Shown: piece by piece, positions 11,401 through 23,664 of the stretch
Position numbering within the stretch: position 1 is the first letter of the stretch
Layout of the letters: each line of letters opens with the position of its first letter
Assembly: GCA_051530055.1 (NCBI GenBank)
Contig: CM121341.1
Location: 620,001-684,000, forward strand
DNA length: 64,000 bases
Source of the DNA: Neoechinorhynchus agilis
Lineage: Eukaryota; Acanthocephala
Reading direction: 5' to 3'
Notes under the pieces: model-generated
What the model saw: only the letters and a program-made list of their open reading frames with translations
The model's database searches: none
What the model was told of the DNA's origin: nothing
Made by a program: the position numbers and the translations under genes

Positions 11401-11754
11401 GATGGATCTAATTATAGTTTAAAGTATTCATGAATGATCGTGAGTTGGAGGTTTTTTGGTGCACGAAATAGATTGCTTAAGCAGGTAAGAGTGCATATTA
11501 AATCACTGATTAAGAGATTTTAATTTCCATTGTTTGCCAAAATGGCCGTTAATATTCGTGCAGTATGTTAACAAAATAGAAAAAAATAGACTGATCACGA
11601 GGTCGTTTTCGGACATCGAGTTTAAGAATGGATGAAATTAGACGTTATTGATTCGGAATCTATCTTTTAGACCTGTTGAAGTGGAACGAATTATTGTGGA
11701 AAGGAATCAATGAATTAATTTCTATTTTTAAGACTGGCCAGGCGGTAACTTTTT

Positions 11755-11940
11755 TATTAAGCATCAATGTGTGGCCTTTTTCCACAACTGATAATTTTCC
11801 TTCGGCACACTGCCCAAGCTCATGACCGTATGGTTCAGGGTATTAAATTATTTTATACGCTTCCCTGAACCAGATCGGTGGGATGTATGCCAAGGATAAT
11901 TATCAGCCGTGGAAAAAGGCCGCACATTGAAACTTAATTT
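11755..11940. repeat. Foldback (MITE-like) element with about 80-bp arms
   Basis: 11755-11840 and 11863-11940 are inverted copies, for example ggcctttttccac against gtggaaaaaggcc, and tggttcaggg against ccctgaacca, with a loop of about 22 bp. The arms have diverged by several substitutions. No coding capacity. Confidence 0.8.
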
Positions 11941-12077
11941 CTATTTTGTCAATAACAACCAATTTTTGCCTGGTCTTCGTCAAATTTTGAGGAGGATTTA
12001 ATTCTCGTGTTGGGTACAGAAGAGGCTCTCACTTGAATTAAACAGATTATTGTCATATATCATTGTCCTCGGGGTGA

Positions 12078-12328
12078 ATTTGATTGCGCGTTGGCGAATC
12101 CTTTCCCCGGTGTTTTCGTTACTCATTTATTTTAGAAATATTTCGCAAGGTTTTCCTTGCCTCTTCAGTTTCTATTGCTTGTAAGTTTTTAAATATTCGA
12201 GTTCGTGTCAAATTTAAAAGGTTTACAAGCAATAGAAACTGAAGAGGCAAGGAAAACCTTGCGAAATATTTCTAAAATAAATGAGTAACGAAAACACCGG
12301 GGACAGGATTCGCCAACGCACAATTAAA
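12078..12328. repeat. Long hairpin with hammerhead-like cores in both arms
   Basis: 12078-12183 and 12223-12328 are inverted repeats of about 106 bp with a 39-bp loop, almost perfect. The right arm reads CTGAAGAG, stem GCAAGG/CCTTGC, GAAATATTTC on plus; the left arm reads the same on minus. The layout copies the Penelope inverted termini at 315-425 and 2399-2516, with a different stem sequence, so it is probably a pair of Penelope-type terminal repeats without internal DNA, or a non-autonomous relative. Confidence 0.75.
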
Positions 12329-12519
12329 CAGATTATGGTTCAAAATTTAGAAGTGAACGAATGTTGTTTATTGAGGATTACATTCGGGTGCGGTAAGATG
12401 AGTTGTTATTTAGGTCGCTTGTCAACTTTCAAAAGAGGTTATCAAAGAAGAATGTATGTTTCGACTGATTGTATCAGTCATGATTCAAAGGAATACGATT
12501 TTAAAATTTGGTAATAATT

Positions 12520-12590
12520 TTACAAGTGCGAATAAAACACTTAAACAACCTAAGAAGTCCGACAAGAGACGGACGAAATATTGACCACAA
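12520..12590 (+). repeat. Dispersed repeat with a GTCCG/CGGAC hairpin and GAAATATT
   Basis: The plus strand reads acaacctaagaagtccg, a loop, then cggacgaaatattg. The reverse complement of nearly the same sequence is at 39085-39125. The hairpin followed by GAAATATT resembles the hammerhead-like motifs elsewhere, but the CUGANGA box is degraded. Confidence 0.5.
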
Positions 12591-12874
12591 TATATCAAAA
12601 GAACACATAAATTTTAAAATTGTAAGGAAACGGTTAAAGATGGGATGTTGATAATAAGATTAGAGGATTTTTGATTTAAACAAAATAATTGAATAAATTG
12701 TGTAAAAATCTTGAATTTCACTTATAAATTTCCTGGGATTTGTTGAAAATATGATTTTAATGAATGCTCAAAAGTTTTCTCATGTACTCGTTTCACTTTT
12801 CAAAACCGCTACCATTTTGAAAGAATATTACGGACTCCAAACCAAAAATCCTTCGTCATTGTTCACATTAACAA

Positions 12875-15800
12875 ATGGCGAGTTTTGCTAGTTTAGGTGA
12901 GGTGTTCAAGCCGATTATCACAGTGTACACGAGTGCTGAGGCCGAAGTGTTCATTTATAAAAATAAGATGGATTTTAGTCAAATCGTTACACCGTTTTCT
13001 CGTTTGCCCGACACTTGTAAGTTATTTTAGGTTTGAAAAAATCGCGATTTTTCATTTCTTAGTCAGCTTTCGTGGAGGTAATGGATCGACCGTAAAATGT
13101 CACGGTCTTTCTTTGGAATTCGTGGATAGTAAAGCAGTCCAGCCGATCAATATTGACATCAATGACCTCCATTCACTATGGAATCACTCACTGATTACTT
13201 TAACGGAAGATAATGTCAAAGGTATTAATGGGTTGTGTTTTTATTTGATAAGAAATATTTTAGATGAGTACAAGATTTATGCTTCCCATCTCTTCAATCT
13301 TACAAAACAAAATGAACACGAGTTCATAAATCGATCGATTGGAAGTATCCTTTTTTTGTATGTGTGCATTGTTATCCACTATCCTGTTTTTGTTTTATAT
13401 CCTGAGAAATCTGATCTTCGATATTTTAGCGTAAGAATCTTTGTCGTGTTTATCTGACCTTCTTCATGAACATTCTGTTTTCCTTAACTTCTCTGTATGT
13501 CTATTCGTTATCACTGCTAGCGGTGAAGATCCCATAGGAGAATTCCGAAGACTCAACTCTGAATACGAACACTCTCTTTCGTCAAGCTCAAAATGGTTTA
13601 TGTCACATTCATTGGTCCGATTCGCTATAATGCTACATGACAATTCTGATGATCGATTGACATATCCAACGGAAATAAAGTTAGTTTTTTTTAATCGTTA
13701 ACTTTTGAAAAACATCGATCAGAATTCGTGCGCTGGAGGAAATCATCCGTCGTCAAAGTGGATCGGTTTTCTGTTCTCATATTTGCATCAACTCCAATAC
13801 ATCAGAAGGACTCGGTCATGAACAAAATGAATTCTGTGAAGTGTTAATCCAAGACGTTATGGGGAAATCTTTGCTTGCGGCCATTGAACAACATAATCAT
13901 TTTGCGGATAATGCATCGAATGAATCATTAGTGTTACTCGATAAGAAGTGCGCTGTTGTGAGAATTTTCTGATTTCGTAGATTAGTTTGTATTCAATGAT
14001 ATGAGGAAAAAATTGAACCTTTTTCATTAAAAAAATAAAAAAAATATTGACATACATTTCTTCATGATTCCGATCTTAGTGAAGTCTCATTTTAATTGAA
14101 TTAGTTGCTCATGTAATGCTAAATCTAACGCACTTGGATACTGAAAATTCTTAACAATTTAATTTCGAGCATCTAAAACCGATCCTATTTGCAGCCTATA
14201 ACGTTTAGTCACAACAGCGCACAGTAAGCCAAAGATGCACTCATCAAACATTTCATTGCCCAGCTCATTTTCGCGATCAGGAGAAATAAAAGATCTAAGT
14301 AACGATCGACCGGAATCCCATTTGAACGATCTTTTGGGAGTTGCTACACAATATGATTTCAGGCTAAAAGACGGGAACTTTTTCAGAACTCCTAAACAGC
14401 AACCAACGTGCCCCCTTAAAACTCATTGCATTCTTATTTCGGATGAGGATAAAGATCAACTAAGTTTGTTTGTACGAGAAACAATTTCAAGAGGCTTAAT
14501 CTCCTGGTTGGAAACTACTATCAAATACTTTTCCGATCAAGTACTTGTTTTCAAATTTAAGCTTTAATTTCTAAAATCATCTAGACGTCATCGAGACGGG
14601 GAATCTCAAAGTATATCACCGTTACAAAACGATTTTTTAGTCGTGATCATAAAACGATTAGTTCCGATAGCGACGAGGCCCATACCGATGCAATGCACAG
14701 ACGATTGGCCGATATTTCGTTTTTATTCCAAGATTACCTATATGCCTATTCATGCTATAAGAGCATCGGAAACGAATTAGCAGCGAAACAACCACACAGT
14801 TTAGAGTATGCTTCAGCTCTTCAAATGATGGCTCTTTCGTACATGAAGGCCCATCCGTCGAAATCAAATCTTGCATTACAACACCTTAAGTATGCCAGTG
14901 AACTTTTTGCAATGTTTTCCAAATCAAGGTAGCAGATTTATGTTTTTGATGGGATTCTAAATGAACCTTCATTAAGGATTCTTCATCACCGTTTAGTTGC
15001 ATTAACGATCGAAGTACTTTTACAGAATAGAAAGTTCGCTACTGCTGCTGATTGGAGCGCTTATGCCATATTCACGGACGGATACGATGGAGTCGTTGCA
15101 GGATTACTCCTTGAACATGTTGTTGATTTCCTTGAACCAAGACAAGCTCAAGTTACGGCTCTTGCGGCTGCTGTATTTTATTCTGAAGCAAGAGAAGTTA
15201 GTTAAAATTATCGTTTTTATTCGCTAAGTGATTATAACAAATTCATTAGTGAATTGTACCGCTTTTAAAGAAGCGATAGCTTTTTCAAAGAACGTTTTAC
15301 AACGTCGATGAATAGACTTTTATTAGCGAATATTTTTATAATAATAGAAAAATTAGTTCAGCGTAAAAAAATTGAAATTCACACTTTAGCAGTTTTATTT
15401 TAAACGTAGGTTTTTCTAATTATTTGCACGAATTTTATGAATGAAAATAAAATCCGTTTAAATACCATTTTAAGCCTTTGTTTGCACTGCGCTGTCTGTA
15501 TAAAAATTGCGACTACCAAGGATGGAATTCAATTCAAGTAAGCTGTTTCTTTATTACTCCTCAAAAATAGCTTTAATCTTTAGTTCCAAAGGGATCTCAT
15601 GGTTGCAGTTGAATTAAGTGCAATAACCGATTATTCTACATCGGAATCGACTGTATTGGATATAATCGAACGTATTGAGAAATATTCGTCGGGTTTAATT
15701 TCAACCGATTTGATTCAAAATTTAATTTCTTTTTATAGTGATATTTCTTTGGTCAGTATACTTCTCAGTCACAACTTTTCCTTTAAATCTCATGAGTAGA

Positions 15801-18199
15801 TTATTCATAAAGAAACAATTCATATTTTTCCAAGCGTTGCAAGTTACGAAGTCCTGTCAAGTTCAAGTTCAGATTCGACTTCGGGTTTGATTGCCACTTA
15901 ATTAAAAATGTTGCATCGGGCTAATTGTGAGTTTAGAAATAAGCACTTCATTTGAATTTGAATTTGATTTCGTATTTTATGCAAAATACGTTGAATTGGC
16001 TAAATCTGTTATGTCCGCTGAGGATCGTATTCGTATTTTTGACAACTACGATGATTCTGGCACCAAAAAATCATTTCGAATCCACGCTGGAGGTTTGTGT
16101 CATTTTCAAGCAGACAAAATAACTAAAATTGAATCTAGAAAGACTGTATGTCCGTTTTCGATTGGTAAACAAAACAAACGTCTGCCTAAAGTGTTCAAAC
16201 GCTCGTCTAAAGTACTCATTTACTCCAACTGATGATGCGATTCCTAATCATGTGAGTTTCTAAATTCTTAAAAGTGTTTTTAAACGCCTTTAAAAAAGGT
16301 AAGGACGGTAGTGGAACCGGGCTCACTGAAGGACATAAAATTAAATCCAAACACAACCACAAAGGTGAGAGTTGTTTGAAGCGAACCTTAATTATCTTTT
16401 TAAAAAAGACCACATTGTCTATTCGACCTTTGACTGAAGGACTGCTAAAGATTGAAGGTGTAAAATGCGATCTTAGTGTAGATATCCATATGAAATCGAA
16501 AAGTGGACTTGTTCGTCTAAAAGAACCAAGAGAGATTCACGTTCAAAAAGGACCATGTGATCTATCAGTATAATTGATTTTTCTGATTTCAACCTCTTAC
16601 TGGCTAATTTAGATCAAACTTTCTAAGCATCCAACTGACGTTTTTGAGAATCAAATATTTGAGGTGATTCTGCAGCTGTCTCCTCCAAGCTGCTTAATGT
16701 GATAAGTTTTAATTGTTATCATAAAAAATTTTTATGTAATCTAAATTTATCACTCTAAACGCGGATTCTATTTTGATCTACCCAAAAAGAAATTGCCTAA
16801 TTTTCTCCCATGGAATGCAGCTTGAAAGTATCACTCAGTCAAAAAACCTCGCCGTAACTCGATTGAGTGAATCTAACGACTCTGTCCGGTTGATCATTAG
16901 AGCTGCCGATCAGCTTGGTGAACAGCAAGAAAAATTTGTGATTATTTATCGTCATAAACAAGACAAGACGAAAAGGTTAGTTTTCTTTTAGTTTAATTCT
17001 GTGCAAAGAGCATTCAAACTGATATGAGCTAGTATGTTGCTAGTAAATATATTTCGTTATCTCACTTTCATTATTTTACAATATCACTTAATCCATCGGT
17101 CTTTTAACTGCGTAATTGTGAATTTCATTGTTGTTTAACTTTGTCTCTTAGTGGCGAACGAATGTATGAAATTCTTAATTATAAATACGTTGATGATTGA
17201 ACAATTATTTTTTCCTTTCGAATGCTACATAATTTTTTCTTAAACATTTTAGGCTCCGTTCAATCTGCTTTGCCATATCGACATTTGTACAAGCTCGAGC
17301 GCTGACTATCAACAATGCCATTACTTCGTCCACACCGGGTCTGCTTACATTGCAAGTGTCCGCAAAATCCGAGATACCTATACAACACGATGGTACGGAA
17401 ATGCCTATAAAATTACTCGGACTTGTTTGCTGCTCGAGCTTAAGTATTAGCGTTTTCCCTGGTTGGCTCGAAAGCCTTTTGGCCAGCGAACAAAAATCGA
17501 ATGGTCTTGTGCGCATCTCTACATCCTCGACGACCTACGCTGAATCGGGTTTGATTGGAAATGAGGATCTTGCGTCCAACACCGACCTTTCAATGTGGTG
17601 TCTTCGCTTTGTAAGGAACAACGAGTCCCAATGCGGGATTGTTTGGGAAATTATTACAAGAGAAAGTGTGACATTCTAATGTTAGTTGCTCTTCGAAGTG
17701 TCACAACTCTCGAAATAACAAATCCAGAAAGTCCGCATATGGAATGACTTCACTGGGTATTATTATGCCAAAGCAAGACGATCTAATGATCACAGTTAGC
17801 AGAAAGTGTGAATCGATGCCGATTGTTTATGACTTTACTCACGACGAACCATTTGAAATTTATTTCTGCTTGACAATAATGAATAATAAACCTAATGATG
17901 AAAATTTGAGTATCCGACTTACACGGTCAAGCACAACGAGTGCAGAATGGACAGGATTGCTGGTATTCAATATTAATGTAAAATCAATGACTTCGGAAAC
18001 CAGGCAGATCAGTGCTGCTGTATTTCATCCGGGAATTTATTACATTAGCAAAAAAAATGAACATTACAAAGAAGAGCAATTCAATCAGTTATTTGTGAAT
18101 GTTCAATATTCAGATGCGGATTTGGTTGACTTTAAAAGTTTCTATTTTGTGGTATATGATACCAGTGACCCCCTGCGTTGCAATTTTATGAACATTTGA
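12875..18199 (+). CDS. TRAPPC8: TRAPPC8-like trafficking complex subunit (multi-exon)
   Basis: Subunit of the TRAPPIII tethering complex, which activates Rab1 in ER-Golgi and autophagy traffic; cytosolic and membrane-peripheral. The start ATG is at 12875. Exon 1 (12875-13016) encodes a segment ending FSQIVTPFSRLPDT, matching the family's FAELLKPFSRL. Exons 2 (13063-13221) and 3 (from 13264) are separated by introns of 46 and 42 nt. Further exons include the block at about 13520-13680 (GEDPIGEFRRLN, then KWFMSHSLVRFAIMLHD), 13724-13970, 14235-14540, the stretch DAMHRRLADISFLFQDYLYAYSCY at 14685-14930 (broken here into its family match RKMADLCFL), AFKEAIAFSKNVL near 15265-15315, a beta-rich middle at 15600-17500, and the last exon at 17744-18199 ending in a FVHTGVYNL-like AAVFHPGIYYIS. 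Exon borders are read by eye. It is shorter than the vertebrate protein but looks functional. Confidence 0.85.
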
Positions 18200-18697
18200 C
18201 ATAAATTGTGATTTGAGTTGATTACAATTTATTGTAGCTGCTCGGAGAAATATTGAACTTTTGTCTCGTCGTTGTCACCATTGTTGAGATTGTGCATTCG
18301 GAACTTTGAGGCCCCGTTGGAGTTTCCAATGAACCAAAATTAGTTAGGAAAAATTTGAAATTCTCTTCTTATTCAACACCATTTCGATTGATATTGATTT
18401 TCAATGTCAACCGAAACATGTACGGCCTCTTTATTGCGTTGATCCGATTAAATCTCGAATTCACTTCATTTTTATCAAGCAATGCGCCAAAAAACGATTT
18501 TAAATGCAAGTTAAGGTTAATAGCACATTTTTTCGACGGTGGTTTACTGAAAATTCTAAGTATGGAGATCATTCTTTGTCGACATGGTTCTTTATATCTG
18601 AATCAATAAATTCTCCATCGACAAAAACACTAATTTTTACACTCATCATAAGCGAAAACTAAACATTTTTATCGGTTTTATTTTGCCATGAATATTA
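18200..18697. other. Convergent 3' region between TRAPPC8 and cullin-like gene
   Basis: AT-rich spacer between two genes that point at each other. Short open frames on both strands overlap one another and show no similarity; nothing else is evident. Confidence 0.5.
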
Positions 18698-19984
18698 TTA
18701 TGATTCACGCGCAATCCCCAAGAAATAGTCTTGGTCGAAACTGAGATCTTTTCCTACTAAATCAACTTCATCCGCCGTTTGACAACTGCCAACCTCGTTT
18801 TCAATACAAAATTTATCATTAAGAAGGTACTCTGTTTTGTTTGTCATCTTTTGAGCAATCGGTGTTTCACTGTTCAACAAACTGTCGATCGTAATTTTCA
18901 ACACATTTCGATTTATTCCCATCACAGAAACCAAATTGTCCTCGGATATAATGCAGTTTTCGCAAAGTGCCTTGAATACGGCCATCTGAAGAAATGTTAA
19001 GCGGATTTTGTGACTTTTGTTTGTATCAGCCGAAACGGCACAAGGTACTGAAATTGCAAGATTTGAAATGTCAGCTGCGAATATGTAATCCAGTTCAATG
19101 TTGTCATTGAACTCAGACGGCAAATGTGACCTTGTAATTTTCAACATTTCTCGAAGATCTGACGGAAGAGATTGTGGTAAAAGACGGTAGCGCCATACTT
19201 GCTTTCTCATCTGGCACAAATAGACACAGCCTTGGAGATTAAATATTTGAGCTTCATTGAAATAAATCAGTTTCGGTGAGCCAATTTTTGTAAAAAGCCT
19301 TACAAGTTTAGGATGAATGTCAGTGCCAACGGTCTGCATCTTTGTTAAAATCGATGTAATTCCATGGAGCCTCTGCGGACTTTTAAACAATTCTATTGAA
19401 ACCAAGTGAGTATCTTCGTTGAAGTTTTGCTCCATTCCATACTTCAAGCCAAACTTAAATTCATCCTCGAACTTTTCGAATGGTTCATAGCGTGAAAAAC
19501 GCAAAATCAATTCAGCTAACAATTTTCGAAACTCGACTTTTGAATTTAGTTTACTTTCTTTATAGCAATCTCCATTTCAATAGCAGTAATGGAATTCTTA
19601 AGCCTCAATTCATTAAAAAAAATGTTGAACCAACTATCGATCGTGTCACGAATGGTTCGATTGCAATAATGATAGCCTTCCGTATTTACCTTTAGTATAC
19701 TGATACATTTTAAAATCTGATCCTCTATAGCTTTGTCTGCTTCGCATTTCTGCAAACATTGATCAAACGACTTCAAAAAAATGTACAATATATCATCTCA
19801 AAATTGTAGAGGATTCTCTAATAATTTTTTTATAAAGTTTCTCGACATTGAGTTTGGCAAGTCTATAAATAACTTTTTCACGAATTCGCTACGGAACGAA
19901 AATCGGCGAATTAATTTTGTGGATAACTCATGCGAGCAAAATACGCCAAAGAAATTCAATTTCTCGGAAAAATCTTTGATTTGA
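18698..19984 (-). pseudogene. Divergent cullin-like gene, probably decayed
   Basis: Cullins are E3 ligase scaffolds. The minus-strand frame 18698-19522 contains IRLTFLQMAVFKALCENC followed by GINRNVLKITIDSLLN and YLLNDKF, matching the cullin winged-helix A region (family pattern STYQMCILMLFN, LKRCLQSLA, FFFNDKF). KLLAELILRF near the start matches KDLAKRLL. The protein ends at FLGIARES, without the C-terminal WHB helix and neddylation lysine found in canonical cullins. Upstream pieces at 19546-19788 and 19800-19984 (HELSTKLI, FVKKLFIDL) read in other frames, with in-frame stops between them and no introns of credible length. A MITE fragment replaces the expected 5' end. It may be a lineage-specific, fast-evolving cullin relative, but decay is more likely. 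Confidence 0.55.
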
Positions 19985-19989
19985 ACAGC

Positions 19990-20100
19990 ATTTTTCAGGT
20001 TGCAACCTTGATAATGGCACGAGATTGTTGCTCCGAAATATCGGATTTAACAAATTCCTTTAATTTCCGCCATAAGCAAACATGAATAGTCCAATCTTCA
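19990..20100. mobile_element. MITE copy (satellite-related family)
   Basis: Contains ggcacgagattgttgctccg, then gaaatatcggatttaac, then tttccgccataagcaaac, the core of the 157-bp satellite at 44410-47412. It ends with aatcttcaaac, as do the copies at 29949-30098 and 39560-39670. It sits between PET100 and the cullin-like gene. Confidence 0.7.
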
Positions 20101-20105
20101 AACAT

Positions 20106-20324
20106 TTATTCCTTATGTAGGTCGTAGTATGTTTTCAGATCACTCTCTTTCATAACCAAATCCTTATATTTTTGATCCATGTTGCGCAATCTTTCAGGGT
20201 AACGTTCGTATTCTTTTATTGCAAGTGAGCGCATTATGCGAGGATCGGTGAAAACAGTGAAAAATGCGAGAGGGAACGATATATACAGAGCCATTCGAAA
20301 GACCTCCAAGCGCCAACCAGCCAT
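20106..20324 (-). CDS. PET100: PET100 cytochrome c oxidase assembly factor
   Basis: A 72-aa inner-membrane protein needed for complex IV biogenesis. The N-terminus MAGWRLEVFRMALYISFPLAF matches the PET100 family signature (family: VKLEIFRMIIYLTFPVAMFW), with a single transmembrane segment at about residues 9-26 and a charged matrix or intermembrane tail containing EYERYPERLRNMDQKYKDLV. The length is normal for the family, and the gene is intact and intronless. The ATG is preceded by cgtgtttcag and five more bases (acceptor AG at 20330-20331), which looks like a 3' splice site of either a short 5' UTR intron or a spliced-leader addition. Confidence 0.85.
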   Translation of the reverse strand: MAGWRLEVFRMALYISFPLAFFTVFTDPRIMRSLAIKEYERYPERLRNMDQKYKDLVMKESDLKTYYDLHKE

Positions 20325-20757
20325 TCGATCTGAAACACGAATTCGGACAAATGGAAGGAGGGAGAAAGGTAAAGTTTACGCGACGGCCCTCCGACTAAAA
20401 ACCTTACACAACACAAGCAGCAGATTTACTTTGAAAAGGAAAATGGATTTGTGAATAACATTAGTCTCGTAAGCTACATTTTTGACTACCTTTAGAAACG
20501 GTTTGACTTCGGCGATTTCACAGTGCGAACATTTTTGTACCTTACTCTCGATTTCCGTGCTTTCAAGACTTTATTTTCAAACCGCACGTTAATTAAATGA
20601 AGAATGCAATCCATTTCAACTAAATTCCATTAAAATTAACTTCAAGTCTCACACCCTTCTAACTCGCTTTTGCTTACCTAGTATTCAAGAGGAACTCGCA
20701 TTTTTCTTTTACAAACTAAATTCTCCCACAAGGAACCAACCTCACCCTACCAGATAT

Positions 20758-21250
20758 GTAGGAATCTCAACAATCCAAACAAAAATGGGCAGTCCTGTTT
20801 CCCCGCTGTCACTCCTATAGCCCGTTTTCTTGGATGTGGTTTCGTTAAGCTCAACGAAGAAAGGGAAAGGAAGAATATCCATAATCCAAACCAGTCAAAA
20901 AATGAACAGCCTAATTTCCTCGCTATTACTCTCTGTGGTTTCGTTGGCTCATTGAAGAAAGGGACCGTAGGATTATCAATAATGCAGACAGAAAATGGGC
21001 AGCCTTATTTTTGAAACCGTAACTCTTCTAGCGCGTTTTCTTGGCTATGGTTTCGCACGGCTGAATTAAAAAAGGCTACGCTCAATGAAGAAAGAGAAAG
21101 GAATCTCAATAACCCCGACAAAAAGGCAACCTTATTTTAGCCCGTTGTTACTCCCCTGGGTCGTTTCCTTATTGGTGTTTTTTTAGGCTGAATGAAGAAA
21201 GGAACAATAGGAATCGCAACAATCCAGACAGCCCGTTCCCTTGGTTGTGG
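20758..21250. repeat. Degenerate tandem repeat of about 100-120 bp, five units
   Basis: Units share 'aatctcaataatccagaca', 'gggcagcct', 'cccgttttcttgg', 'gtggtttcg' and 'gaagaaagg' in the same order but differ greatly in length and sequence, so the array is old. It directly precedes the 3' end of LINE-A copy 2. No coding potential. Confidence 0.65.
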
Positions 21251-23415
21251 TTTAATAATGACACGTTCATTTTGTTAGTTAGATTACAAGAATCGGATCA
21301 ATGTATCTTTGGGTCCTCTTTGTGGCATTGTTTTTGATGGCAAATGGAGTAATCGTTATTTAAGCGATAAATAATATTGGATTGAAACTATGAAATGCGG
21401 ATTTGGCGAAGTCAGCGGAAGTTCGTTCGGGTGGGAATGTCCGGTCTGGGTACATCCGTTCTGTGGGATTAATGGTTATTGTTTGTAGCAGCGCTTGTAA
21501 GGTTGGTCTTTCGTCAGGTTCATTTCAGGTTATGATATCCGAGAAGATTGGGCAGCGTGGAAAAAGGGGCGTATGTATAGGATGTGCGAGGTTGAGGGAG
21601 GGTGAAACGAATTAGGATTACGAGTGTTGTGCTGGTGGTAGAGTTGAGAGGCGTTTTGAGTGTTTTATGAAAATGCTATCAAGCCATTCGGTGAGAAGGA
21701 GAAGGTCAGTTGTGCAAATTTCAGATGCTCTTTAATGAAGAATTTCAAGACGACGAAACCGTAGGTGAGGGAGGGTAAAATAAAGCTGTAGTAAAATTTG
21801 TATAGATAGGGTGAAGTTATTCCTAAATGTCGGAGGCGTTAGAGGAGATAAATTTTAGCTTGAGGGAGAGAGTGATGTACGAGTCTCATTTCAAGCTTGA
21901 TTGAAATTGGAGACCCAGAATTCTGAGGAAGGTGACTCGTTTGATGTCATTTGGAAGTTCGAGGTAGAATGTGGGTTTTCGGCAGAGTGAAGGCGTTTCG
22001 AAGTATTTAGGCAAATTCAATTGGAGTTTGTGATTATTGTAGTATTTGATTTGTGTGGTTTCCTTATAGGTTAAGGAGAGGGGAGGTGGGTTGGTGATTG
22101 AGTGATGAGGGTGATATTGTCGGCATATAACAAAAGTTTAGAGTGAGAGGAGAGAGGCTTGAGGTTGTTTAAGAAAATATTAAAAAGAAGTGGTTACAGA
22201 ACAGCACCTTGAGGTACGCCTTTGGTAAGGGAGGCAGTGAATGTATTATTTGCGATTGTGAAGATAAGATTCGAGTCAGCGGATCTGCCACAAGTTGATA
22301 TCAAAATCGGAGCAGGGCCGGAGAAGGAGTGAATCGTTCACGGAGTCGAATGCTTTCGTCAAATTTAATTGAATGAAACGGGTGCGTGGGAGAGATTATT
22401 TTCGAGGTTACGCCGGGGGCGTGTAATAAATGCAAAGAAGGGCATCCGCTGCAGAAAATTTGAGCCGGAAGCCGAATTGTATTGACGCTAATTTGTTGTT
22501 GAGAAGTGGAAAGCAAGATTTAAAACATTTTTCGATGATTTTTGAAAGAGCGGGTTTATGAGTTCGGGGATGATGTAGGGAATAGTAGAGTTTGAGATTG
22601 CAGATTGAGGTGACGAATTTCGGGGTAATTTCTTGAGATTTTGTAGGACTTCATATGACGAAACTAAGGGAGTAGTGGAGAGTTGACAGAAGTGTCAATT
22701 GTGGGAGTGATAGTTTTTGTGGAGTCTAAGATGGGACAATGGCTGTAATTTGAGTCAGGGCAGATGTTCTGATTGATGGAGTCTAGAACCTGTTTTAATT
22801 TAGTGGAGGTCAAATTTGGGAAGGCATTAGGGTTGCGTAGACCAAGAGAGGCCTTGACGGCTCGCCACCCGAACGAAGTTTGAAGAAAAAGAAATTTTTG
22901 CGGTCTACAAATATTTTGTGAGTTAGATCTTTTTGTAAACGAGAAAAGTCACGATATTTATTGTGATGGGCCCTAAATGCTTGATTTTGAAGGAATTTCA
23001 AGATAGGGTTATCCATGGTGGGTCACGGTGGGATATTTTAATGAATTTCTTGGGTATTGTTTAAGTTAGACAATATTTTATGATTGAGCTTAGGCAGGAC
23101 ATGGCCAAGGAAGGGTCATTTGTGTTGCCAAAGTGGAGGGTGTGAATCATAGAATTGAACAATTTGATAAAATTGTAAATATTATGATCCCGTTTATACC
23201 CGACGGGTAAGCGATGTGATTTTTGACGATGAGGTGTAGTGGAGAATGCGATAAAGATAGAAGAGTGAGTGGTCAGAGTTCGCTGGGGAGGGAGTTTAGA
23301 GGCGGATGATAGGTATCGATGTTGGTGAACACTTTGTCGAGGTGAGCGTCAAGATGAGTTGGGAAGACGATTAATTGGCGCACTGCGAAGAAATTTGAGA
23401 GAGGAAATAGCCAAA
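21245..23415 (-). mobile_element. LINE-A copy 2, decayed
   Basis: Minus-strand LINE with the 3' mark tatctttgggtcctc near 21303. Parallel blocks to copies 1 and 4 run along its length, for example the RT linker with FLKFLQNQAF-like translation at 22810-23016 and the 'gacatggccaaggaagggtc' block near 23098. The copy retains sequence at about 22330-22430 that copies 1 and 4 have lost. The segment 22553-22848 is essentially identical to 57126-57421 of copy 4. Frames are heavily broken. Confidence 0.7.
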
Positions 23416-23664
23416 GGGAAGAAACATTGAAGAAAATGAATACATAACGCATTTTTTTAAAGTACGAAGCATAAACCGCAAAGTACAGTGAGTGATTACT
23501 CAGGAGTTAAACCATTAGGCATATATAGAAAGCATTGTTGAAAAAATCGAATTATTGGAAATCGATAACCTGAACACGTTAAGTTTATCAATTTAGAAAT
23601 GAATATGCAGCCAAACGTGTTAAGTGAAATAAAATCTATTTTGTCAGCTCTTAATAAATACGGT
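23416..23664. other. 3' flank of IF1 gene
   Basis: AT-rich; the minus strand holds tattttatttc-like sequence downstream of the IF1 stop that could serve polyadenylation, but there is no clean AATAAA. Confidence 0.3.

Noticed and set aside
12281-12514. 77-aa plus-strand frame
   Set aside because: It starts inside the right arm of the 12078-12328 hairpin, and its middle recurs as non-coding repeat near 26680; not a gene.
18355-18609. 84-aa plus-strand frame downstream of TRAPPC8
   Set aside because: No similarity, AT-rich composition and overlapping frames on both strands; likely chance.
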